Of a stretch of 12,857 bases of DNA, positions 6,539-12,857 are shown one piece after another. The stretch lies in assembly GCA_002379985.1 (NCBI GenBank), contig DFVG01000018.1:1-12857 (forward strand). Direction: 5' to 3'. The position numbers and the translations under genes were made by a program. Origin of the DNA: Flavobacteriaceae bacterium UBA4166. Its GTDB lineage: Bacteria > Bacteroidota > Bacteroidia > Flavobacteriales > Flavobacteriaceae. Within the stretch, counting starts at the first letter, position 1. Each line of letters begins with the position of its first letter. The notes beneath the pieces are model-generated. The model did no database searches. It worked only from the letters and a program-made list of their open reading frames with translations, and was not told the origin of the DNA.

Positions 6539-9500
6539 ATGAAAAAATTACTCTGCTTCACGCTTATTTTACTGACTACTCAACTTTTTGCACAACAATT
6601 AGATCTCAACCTTTTAAAAGATATGGAACCCCGAAACATCGGTCCTGCCGGGATGTCGGGACGGGTAACTGCGATTGACGTAGTGACAGATGACCCCGAT
6701 GTAATGTTCGTAGGAACCGCCTCAGGCGGACTATGGCGTTCTACCAGTGGCGGGATCAAATGGGAACCCGTTTTTGATGACCAACCTACGGCTTCTATTG
6801 GGGCGGTTGAAATAGATCCGAACAATCCTTCTGTGATTTGGGTGGGTACCGGTGAAGGAAATCCAAGAAACAGTTTGAACGGAGGTTTTGGTGTTTATAA
6901 ATCCCTTGACGGTGGAACCACATGGCAATCTATGGGCTTGCAGGAAACGCGACATATTCATCGTGTCATTGTAGATCCTCGTGATTCTAACACGGTGTAT
7001 GTAGGCGCTATTGGCTCGCCTTGGGGGGCACACCCAGAGCGTGGTGTCTTTAAAACTACTGATGGGGGAAAAACTTGGAATAAGATTCTTTTTGTAAATG
7101 AAAGTACCGGAGTGGCTGATATGGTCATGGACCCAAGCAACCCTATTAAGATAATCGTAGCCATGTGGGAACACAAACGCGAGCCTTGGTTCTTTAAATC
7201 GGGGGGCGAAGGAAGCGGACTCTACATCACTCATGATGGAGGTGAAACCTGGAAAGAACGTACTGAAAAAGACGGACTCCCAAAAGGGGATCTCGGAAGA
7301 ATGGGAGTGGCCATTGCGCCCGGAAAGCCTAACGTGGTCTATGCGCTCGTAGAAGCCAAAAAAAACGCCTTATATAAAAGTACGGATGGCGGGGCGAATT
7401 GGAATATGATCAACAACAAAGAAGATATTGGCAACCGTCCTTTTTACTATTCTGAAATCTATGTAGATCCGCAGAATGAAAACCGCGTATATTCTGTTTT
7501 TACCTATGTGAATGTTTCGGAAGATGGCGGAAAGAACTTCTCTGAACTCATGCCTGCTTATGGCGTTGACAACGGAGTGCACCCAGACCACCATGCGTGG
7601 TGGATCCATCCTGAAGATGGTGATTTTATGATCGACGGAAACGATGGCGGAATGAATATCACACGCGACGGTGGGAAGAGCTGGCGGTTCATCGGAAACC
7701 TACCGGTAGCACAATTCTATCATATTGCCGTGGATAACGAGTTTCCGTATAATGTGTATGGCGGAATGCAAGATAACGGAAGCTGGCGTGGTCCAGCCTA
7801 TGTTTGGAAATCACAAGGAATCCGAAACAGTTATTGGCAAGAGATCAGCTTTGGGGATGGGTTTGACGTGGTGCCTGACCGCGATGATAGCCGTTATGGC
7901 TGGAGTATGAGTCAGCAAGGCTATGTAAGTAGATACGACTGGCAAACCGGAAACAATTACATCGTACGGCCTACACACCCTGATGCCAAAGTACACTTAC
8001 GCTTCAACTGGAACAGTGCTATTAATATTGATCCGTTTGACAATAGCACTATTTACTTTGGAAGTCAGTTTGTCCATAAAAGTACCGACAAAGGCCTTAC
8101 CTGGAGTGTTATTTCTCCCGACTTAACAACCAACGATCCTGAAAAACAAAAGCAAAGTGAAAGTGGCGGGCTCACCATGGATGCGACCGGAGCAGAGAAT
8201 CATACAACCATTCTTGTGATAGAACCCTCTCCCGTAGAACAAAATATGATGTGGGTAGGTACCGACGACGGTCGCGTACATTACACACAAAATGGCGGAA
8301 GTTCTTGGACAGAAGTTAGTAGCAATATAAAAGGATTGCCCAAAGGGAGTTGGATCGTTCAGATCAAAGCCTCGAACAAGCGAAAAGGAGAAGCATTGTT
8401 GGTGGCAAATGACTACCGCCGTTACAACTATGCCCCTTATGTTTTTAGAACCACGAACTATGGTAAAACCTGGAATCGCATTGTAGATGAAAATGATGTG
8501 ATCAGCTATGCCTTATGTGTTATAGAAGATCCGGAAGAAGACAATTTGATGTTCTTAGGGACTGACGACGGACTCTATGTTTCCATCGATGCCGGACAGC
8601 AATGGACGAAATGGACAAAAGGATTTCCTACCACTTCTGTCAAGGATCTGGTAATTCATCCAAGAGAACATGACCTAGTGATTGGAACCTTCGGAAGAGC
8701 TGCCTGGGTTTTGGATGATATTCGCCCATTACGCGCTATAGCGAAGGATGCTTCAGTCCTAAATAAAAATATCGCAGTGTTCAGTCCGCCTACAGCCTAC
8801 CAAGCCGCCTACCAACAACCTACCGGGAGCCGATTTGGAGGTGATGCCCTATTCAATGGGGAAAACAGAGGATATGGAGCACGTATTTCCTATTATTTTC
8901 AGAAGGAAGAGACTACAACAAAAACCGATTCAGAAGAAAATTCCGAAGAAAATGATTCCGAAGAAACCATGGAGGAAAAAGAACAGGGAATGAGTAAAGA
9001 TTCTTTGTATATGAAGATCTATGATGGAAATCGATTGATTAGAACGCTTACGCGGAAAAAACCGGACAGCACCGGACTCTATACTTGGACGTGGTACATG
9101 GATGAAGCCGGAAGCGCACGACCCTCTCGTTCCTTACGCGAACGAAAAAGTGAACCGGGCGGTGTATCGGTAAAGCCTGGAACCTATAAAATTACCCTTC
9201 ATAATGGAGACGAGCAAGCCTCAACATCCATCAAGGTAGAAAGTGATCCTAGGTTAGAAGTACCACAAAAAGCGATAAACGAGGCATATTCCGCAGGAAA
9301 ACAATTGGAAGAAATGACGCAAATAGCTGCCGAAGCCGTAAAACAATTGGTAGAGAGTAAAGAAACGGCTGAAAAGCTTAGTAAGGAAATGAAGGATAAG
9401 GACAAGAAGAAATATAAGGATGCCATTGATGCGAGTAAAGAAATCGTCAAGAAGATCGACTCTGTAACGGCCATGTATCTTGGAAAAATCGACAAGCGGC

Positions 9501-9754
9501 AGGGCATTGTTAGAAGTCCGGAGCCCAATGTCATGACCAGATTGCGAACAGCCGGCGGATACATCGATAGCAGGCCCAACGGTTTAACGGCTACAGAAAA
9601 TCGATTGATTGCTCAGGCAAGAGAAGAATTAAATGCAGCGCTGCAAGCCACCAATGTATTTTTTGCGCAAGATTGGCCTGCGTATAAAGCAACGATTGAA
9701 AACAATGAAGTCTCGCCATTTGAAGAGACAAAGACCTTTACGCTTAAAAATTAA
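6539..9754 (+). CDS. Secreted Asp-box (BNR/VPS10-like) beta-propeller protein
   Basis: A 1071-aa exported protein with signal peptide (residues 1-18, ending LFAQ). About 700 residues of beta-propeller follow, with eleven Asp-box-like SxDxGxxW motifs near residues 68, 122, 173, 225, 281, 327, 375, 514, 583, 638 and 682 (for example SLDGGTTW, TTDGGKTW, STDGGANW). This is the sortilin/VPS10 and BNR-repeat architecture often labelled glycosyl hydrolase, but no sialidase arginine triad is evident, so an enzymatic role is unproven. Residues about 790-817 form an acidic Glu/Ser/Asp linker. A beta-rich domain (about 820-900) and a Lys/Glu-rich helical region with coiled-coil character (about 915-985) complete the protein. 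No type IX secretion C-terminal domain is recognisable. It heads a compact operon, three bases before the DUF2490 gene, suggesting periplasmic or outer-membrane work. Full-length homologues of this size are common in Bacteroidota. Confidence 0.9.
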   Translation: MKKLLCFTLILLTTQLFAQQLDLNLLKDMEPRNIGPAGMSGRVTAIDVVTDDPDVMFVGTASGGLWRSTSGGIKWEPVFDDQPTASIGAVEIDPNNPSVIWVGTGEGNPRNSLNGGFGVYKSLDGGTTWQSMGLQETRHIHRVIVDPRDSNTVYVGAIGSPWGAHPERGVFKTTDGGKTWNKILFVNESTGVADMVMDPSNPIKIIVAMWEHKREPWFFKSGGEGSGLYITHDGGETWKERTEKDGLPKGDLGRMGVAIAPGKPNVVYALVEAKKNALYKSTDGGANWNMINNKEDIGNRPFYYSEIYVDPQNENRVYSVFTYVNVSEDGGKNFSELMPAYGVDNGVHPDHHAWWIHPEDGDFMIDGNDGGMNITRDGGKSWRFIGNLPVAQFYHIAVDNEFPYNVYGGMQDNGSWRGPAYVWKSQGIRNSYWQEISFGDGFDVVPDRDDSRYGWSMSQQGYVSRYDWQTGNNYIVRPTHPDAKVHLRFNWNSAINIDPFDNSTIYFGSQFVHKSTDKGLTWSVISPDLTTNDPEKQKQSESGGLTMDATGAENHTTILVIEPSPVEQNMMWVGTDDGRVHYTQNGGSSWTEVSSNIKGLPKGSWIVQIKASNKRKGEALLVANDYRRYNYAPYVFRTTNYGKTWNRIVDENDVISYALCVIEDPEEDNLMFLGTDDGLYVSIDAGQQWTKWTKGFPTTSVKDLVIHPREHDLVIGTFGRAAWVLDDIRPLRAIAKDASVLNKNIAVFSPPTAYQAAYQQPTGSRFGGDALFNGENRGYGARISYYFQKEETTTKTDSEENSEENDSEETMEEKEQGMSKDSLYMKIYDGNRLIRTLTRKKPDSTGLYTWTWYMDEAGSARPSRSLRERKSEPGGVSVKPGTYKITLHNGDEQASTSIKVESDPRLEVPQKAINEAYSAGKQLEEMTQIAAEAVKQLVESKETAEKLSKEMKDKDKKKYKDAIDASKEIVKKIDSVTAMYLGKIDKRQGIVRSPEPNVMTRLRTAGGYIDSRPNGLTATENRLIAQAREELNAALQATNVFFAQDWPAYKATIENNEVSPFEETKTFTLKN

Positions 9755-9757
9755 TAC

Positions 9758-10447
9758 ATGAGATTGCGATCTATTCTAGTTCTTTGCATATTTTTTTTAA
9801 CCTTAGGAAGCATCGCCCAAAATGGCGCCGATCAAGAAACGGGAACTTGGTATATTTTGAGTACCAACAATCGGGTTACCGATAAACTCACGATTAATGC
9901 GCAAACGCAATTAAGATATTTTGAATTGGCTTCAGAAATACAACAATTCAAGATACGTGTGGGAGCTACATATAATTTCAACAGTACAATCGGTGTTACC
10001 GGCGGGTATGCCTACTTCAGAAATGATTTTTCATACCTATCAGACACCCCTGATGAATTTACTGAACACCGCACCTATGAAGATGTTCATGTTCGAAATG
10101 CGATAGGAAAACTCAGATTATTACATCGCTATCGATTGGAACAACGCTATATTCAAGGGCCAGGGGACAACGATTTTCAACAATGGATGCGGTATCAGTT
10201 AAAGTTGGTATATCCATTGACCGAACAATGGGCGCTTGATCTTTATGACGAGGTATTTATTAATTTAGAAGAACCGCTGTTCGCTCAAAACTGGTTGGGT
10301 GCCGGCGTGACCTATCAATTCATTACAAGTTTGAAAGCGCGTATCGGGTTTCAGAAGATTCACTTAGACGGCCCGGATTTTGAACGCATATTGTTAGGAT
10401 TGAACTGGACAACCGACTTCTTAAAAGCCACCGATAACGATTCATAA
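9758..10447 (+). CDS. DUF2490 outer-membrane beta-barrel protein
   Basis: A 229-aa protein with a signal peptide (residues 1-20, cleavage after SIAQ). The remainder consists of alternating amphipathic beta strands with many aromatic residues (TWYILSTNNRV, INAQTQLRYFEL, FKIRVGATYNF, KLRLLHRYRLEQRY, ALDLYDEVFINL and so on). This matches the DUF2490 family of small predicted outer-membrane barrels found widely in Bacteroidota. Its function is unknown; pore, channel or scaffold roles are guesses. The C-terminus (DFLKATDNDS) lacks a terminal aromatic residue, which is tolerable for this family. It begins three bases after the propeller gene and ends two bases before the hydrolase-OsmC gene, so it is almost certainly co-transcribed with both. 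Confidence 0.85.
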   Translation: MRLRSILVLCIFFLTLGSIAQNGADQETGTWYILSTNNRVTDKLTINAQTQLRYFELASEIQQFKIRVGATYNFNSTIGVTGGYAYFRNDFSYLSDTPDEFTEHRTYEDVHVRNAIGKLRLLHRYRLEQRYIQGPGDNDFQQWMRYQLKLVYPLTEQWALDLYDEVFINLEEPLFAQNWLGAGVTYQFITSLKARIGFQKIHLDGPDFERILLGLNWTTDFLKATDNDS

Positions 10448-10449
10448 GC

Positions 10450-11667
10450 ATGAATTTTCAAAAAGTTTCTTTCACCAATGCTGAAGGGCATACACTGGTA
10501 GGCCGACTAGAGCTTCCGGCGCATAGAAAGCCTCATAATTTTGCGGTATTTGCACATTGCTTTACGTGTACTAAGAATCTTTCGGCTGTAAAAAATATAA
10601 GTCGCGGACTTACCACTGAAGGGTTTGGTGTATTGCGGTTCGACTTTACGGGATTGGGTGAAAGTGAAGGTGATTTTGAAGATACTAATTTCTCAGGCAA
10701 TGTAGAAGATTTGATCGCTGCTGCGGAATATCTGGCGGAAGAATTTTCGGCCCCTACCCTATTGGTCGGACATTCGTTGGGCGGAGCTGCCGTGCTGGTC
10801 GCTGCAACAAAATTAGCTGCTGTCAAAGGGGTAGCCACCATTGGAGCGCCCAGTACGCCAAAACATGTTACCCACTTGTTGAAAGACGAATTAGAACAAA
10901 TAAAAGCCAAAGGCTTGGCAGAAGTACAGCTAAGCGGAAGGAGTTTTACCATTAAACAGCAATTCTTAGAGGATCTTGAAAAAGAATCGCTCTCGGAAAT
11001 TGTGGGGAGTTTACGAAAACAAGCATTGCTGGTTTTGCATTCTCCGCAAGACAAGTTGGTAGGCATCAACAACGCAGAAGAACTCTATTTGGCAGCCCAT
11101 CACCCAAAGAGTTTCGTTTCTTTGGATGGCGCTGACCATTTGTTGACCGATGCAGGAGACTCTACCTATACCGGACTCGTAATTGCAAAATGGGCATCGC
11201 GCTATGTGCCATGGCCCGAAGTGCAAACCATTGAGACCGATCACCAGGTGGTGGCGAGTCTCGCTAAAGAAGATGGCTTTAGTACACAAATGCGCTTAGG
11301 GACACATTTTCTAACTGCCGACGAACCGACAGACATTGGCGGACAGAATTTTGGCCCCACCCCATACGAATTGCTTTCAGCCTCTCTTTCGGCTTGTACG
11401 GCGATGACACTTCAGATGTATGCAAAGCGAAAGAAATGGAATTTAGAACATGTTGAGGTGCATACCAGTTATGACAAACGTCACGCAGAAGACTGTGAGA
11501 ATTGTACCGATGATTCGGCAAAGATCGATACGTTCCTGAGGGAGATTAAAATTACCGGAGATCTTTCAGAAAAAGAAGAAAAAAGACTGCTGCAAATTGC
11601 CGATAAATGTCCGGTTCACAAAACACTGCACAGTAGCACACAAGTGATCACCAAAATTATATCCTAA
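10450..11667 (+). CDS. Alpha/beta-hydrolase fused to OsmC-family peroxiredoxin-like domain
   Basis: A 405-aa cytoplasmic fusion. Residues about 5-255 form an alpha/beta-hydrolase with nucleophile elbow GHSLGG (Ser109), acid Asp201 (HSPQDKL) and His230 (GADHLL), so the triad appears intact. Residues about 262-405 form an OsmC/Ohr-type domain with the paired redox cysteines Cys316 (LSACTAM) and Cys387 (DKCPVH), which in the family reduce organic hydroperoxides. Extra cysteine pairs occur as CFTC (37/40) in the hydrolase domain and CENC (349/352) in an OsmC loop. Hydrolase-OsmC fusions are known in Bacteroidota and Proteobacteria. A plausible role is hydrolysis of a (peroxidised) ester coupled with peroxide reduction, which is inference. 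The gene starts two bases after DUF2490 and its stop shares one base with the next start (TAATG), indicating coupling. Confidence 0.92.
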   Translation: MNFQKVSFTNAEGHTLVGRLELPAHRKPHNFAVFAHCFTCTKNLSAVKNISRGLTTEGFGVLRFDFTGLGESEGDFEDTNFSGNVEDLIAAAEYLAEEFSAPTLLVGHSLGGAAVLVAATKLAAVKGVATIGAPSTPKHVTHLLKDELEQIKAKGLAEVQLSGRSFTIKQQFLEDLEKESLSEIVGSLRKQALLVLHSPQDKLVGINNAEELYLAAHHPKSFVSLDGADHLLTDAGDSTYTGLVIAKWASRYVPWPEVQTIETDHQVVASLAKEDGFSTQMRLGTHFLTADEPTDIGGQNFGPTPYELLSASLSACTAMTLQMYAKRKKWNLEHVEVHTSYDKRHAEDCENCTDDSAKIDTFLREIKITGDLSEKEEKRLLQIADKCPVHKTLHSSTQVITKIIS

Positions 11668-12158
11668 TGCCGTTGCGCTCTAACACATTTACTGTGAGCT
11701 TGGCAGGATCGCATTCTATCATACTACCGGAGTCTCCACTTCAGCCTTTTTTGGAAAATGAACATGCTCGTGTAATGGCTATTGCTAGCTATCAAGGTAA
11801 ATCAGTGACCTTCCACACGGCACTAAAGCAATATCAGGGCACTTATCGGGCTACCTTTGGAAAGCGACTGCAAAAAGAAATTGGGTTAGACCCGGAAGCA
11901 ACATTTGAATTACAACTTATGGAGGATACTTCAAAGTATGGTGTTGAAGTTCCTGAAGAATTTGAAGCCGTGATGGAAAGTGATCCTGAGGCGTTCGAAA
12001 TATTCGAATCGTTTACTGACGGAAAAAAACGTAGTCTTATCTATTTTGTAAAGCGATTTACCGTATCGCAAACACGCATCGACAAGACATTATTGATCAC
12101 AGATCGCCTGAAATTAGGAGTGCGTGATACACGTGATTTGGTGAAGGCGAAGCTGTAA
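11667..12158 (+). CDS. DUF1905-like plus OmdA (YdeI/OmpD-associated) protein
   Basis: A 163-aa cytoplasmic protein with two modules. An N-terminal beta-rich DUF1905-like domain (about 5-88: FTVSLAGSHSIILPE, followed by a strand-turn-strand region ending FELQLMED) precedes an OmdA domain (about 94-160: VEVPEEFEAVMESDPEAFEIFESFTDGKKRSLIYFVKR, then RIDKTLLITDRLKLG). The OmdA part aligns by eye with the C-terminus of the YdeI-family gene at 805-1377, sharing the P-E-[DE]-[LF] start, the central F-x-S-[FY] region and the basic helical end. The function of this pairing is not established. The start overlaps the stop of the OsmC fusion by one base, so it is translationally coupled to it and probably supports the same stress response. 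No clear terminator follows within the 82 bp before the SOD gene. Confidence 0.85.
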   Translation: MPLRSNTFTVSLAGSHSIILPESPLQPFLENEHARVMAIASYQGKSVTFHTALKQYQGTYRATFGKRLQKEIGLDPEATFELQLMEDTSKYGVEVPEEFEAVMESDPEAFEIFESFTDGKKRSLIYFVKRFTVSQTRIDKTLLITDRLKLGVRDTRDLVKAKL

Positions 12159-12178
12159 CTGCTAAGATTTTTGTAAAA

Positions 12179-12211
12179 TTTTGTGATTGGAATAGAATCG
12201 CCGTACCTTAC
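12179..12211 (+). promoter_or_regulatory. Putative promoter for the Cu/Zn SOD gene
   Basis: TTTTG (12179-12183) is followed after exactly 20 nt by TACCTTAC (12204-12211), close to the Bacteroidota TTTG-N19-21-TAnnTTTG arrangement (two mismatches at the end of the -7 element). The implied start near 12215 gives a leader of about 25 nt. It suggests that SOD is transcribed independently of the preceding operon. Confidence 0.5.
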
Positions 12212-12240
12212 CTATTAATAACCACTCAAACCCTATAACA

Positions 12241-12849
12241 ATGAAAAAATTGACACTAATGCTTATGGCGGGAACAATGCTTTTTGCTATAAGTTGTAAC
12301 GATACTAAAAAGAAAGATTCTGAAATGGATGCAGAAAACACTGAAGAAACAATGACGGATTCCGAAGAAACCATGGATAAGAAAATGAATAACGAAAAGA
12401 AAGATGTTTCTTTTATGTTGGAATCTAGAAGTGAGAGTAATGCTACAGGCAAAGTAATGTTTCAACAAGTCAACGGAAAAGTTACTTTTGAAGCCTCTCT
12501 CTCAGGCTTAGCTCCGGGAACGCACGCAATTCATATTCACGAAAAAGCTGATTGCTCTGCTGCCGACGGCGCTTCTGCCGGAGGGCACTGGAACCCTACC
12601 TTTCAACCTCACGGCAAATGGGGTGATTCTGAAGGATATCACAAAGGGGACATAGGAAATTTTGAAGCAGATCAAGACGGTAATGGCCGTATTACTATGA
12701 CCACCGATGAGTGGTGTATTGGATGTGGCGACAGCAATCGTGATATTTTAGGAAAAGCAGTGATCGTTCACCAAGGTACGGATGATTTTACATCACAACC
12801 TAGTGGTGCTGCAGGCGCTCGTGTAAGCTGCGGTGGCATTATACAGTAA
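12241..12849 (+). CDS. sodC: Cu/Zn superoxide dismutase, lipoprotein form
   Basis: A 202-aa envelope-anchored Cu/Zn superoxide dismutase converting superoxide to peroxide and oxygen outside the cytoplasm. Residues 1-19 are a lipoprotein signal with lipobox AISC (Cys19). Residues 20-54 are an acidic, Met-rich linker with repeated EETM. The SOD domain spans about 56-202. All metal ligands can be placed: His98, His100 (HIHEK), bridging His116 (GGHWNP), His124 (PHGKWG), His134 and Asp137 (YHKGD) and His177 (VIVHQG). The active-site Arg194 (GARVSCGG) and the disulfide pair Cys105 and Cys197 are present. An additional CIGC (159/162) lies before the last copper histidine, not part of the textbook enzyme. 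The product probably sits in the outer or inner membrane facing periplasm or surface. It has its own promoter match and ends eight bases before the window edge. Confidence 0.95.
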   Translation: MKKLTLMLMAGTMLFAISCNDTKKKDSEMDAENTEETMTDSEETMDKKMNNEKKDVSFMLESRSESNATGKVMFQQVNGKVTFEASLSGLAPGTHAIHIHEKADCSAADGASAGGHWNPTFQPHGKWGDSEGYHKGDIGNFEADQDGNGRITMTTDEWCIGCGDSNRDILGKAVIVHQGTDDFTSQPSGAAGARVSCGGIIQ

Positions 12850-12857
12850 TAACGAAC

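Noticed and set aside
6731..7234. 167-aa minus-strand ORF inside the propeller gene
   Set aside because: Antisense to clear Asp-box repeats; no family resemblance.
6539..9754. Sialidase activity for the Asp-box protein
   Set aside because: Asp-boxes are structural and occur in many non-enzymatic propellers; the arginine triad and nucleophile of sialidases could not be placed.
10533..11072. 179-aa minus-strand ORF inside the hydrolase-OsmC gene
   Set aside because: Lies antisense within a confidently assigned gene, shows no recognisable domain, and has a composition typical of a shadow frame.
12159..12185. Terminator after the four-gene operon
   Set aside because: Only A/T-rich pairing without a GC stem; not convincing as an intrinsic terminator.

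Overview
The window looks like chromosomal DNA from a marine-type Flavobacteriaceae (Bacteroidota). The evidence is a moderately AT-rich composition, lipoproteins with short N-terminal signals ending in TAC or ISC, a DUF2490 outer-membrane protein, a secreted Asp-box beta-propeller of the kind common in this phylum, Bacteroidota-style -7 promoter elements (TAnnTTT), and start codons without strong Shine-Dalgarno sequences. No rRNA, tRNA, transposase, integrase, phage gene or CRISPR array was seen. All genes look intact except the first, which is cut by the window edge.

Layout. (1) 1-1377, plus strand: the C-terminal end of an M1 metallopeptidase, coupled by an ATGA overlap to a YdeI/OmdA-family protein. 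(2) 1527-1549: a strong bidirectional terminator shared with the convergent gene for a fasciclin-domain lipoprotein (1572-2192, minus). (3) 2391-3585, plus: a small cytoplasmic BON-LysM protein resembling Kbp/YgaU, then a hairpin terminator ending five bases before the ATG of a TSUP (TauE/SafE) permease. (4) 3637-6422, minus: a VWA-domain protein followed by a MoxR/ChlI-like AAA+ ATPase. The 182-bp gap between them carries a nine-unit heptanucleotide tandem repeat. (5) 6539-12158, plus: a tightly packed four-gene run (gaps of 3 and 2 nt, then a 1-nt overlap) encoding a secreted 1071-aa Asp-box propeller protein, a DUF2490 barrel protein, an alpha/beta-hydrolase fused to an OsmC domain, and a second OmdA-family protein with a DUF1905-like N-terminus. 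(6) 12241-12849, plus: a lipoprotein Cu/Zn superoxide dismutase with an extra CxxC insertion.

How the genes may work together (inference). The AAA+ and VWA pair is the usual two-component chelatase/chaperone-like arrangement, in which the ATPase remodels a target chosen by the VWA partner. The OsmC-hydrolase fusion and the SOD suggest oxidative or thiol stress defence. The propeller, barrel, fasciclin and SOD proteins are all exported to the envelope. Nothing here is clearly a new defence or biosynthetic system. The most unusual non-coding signals are the heptamer array inside the AAA+/VWA pair, a promoter predicting a nearly leaderless VWA mRNA, and the terminator abutting the TSUP start.
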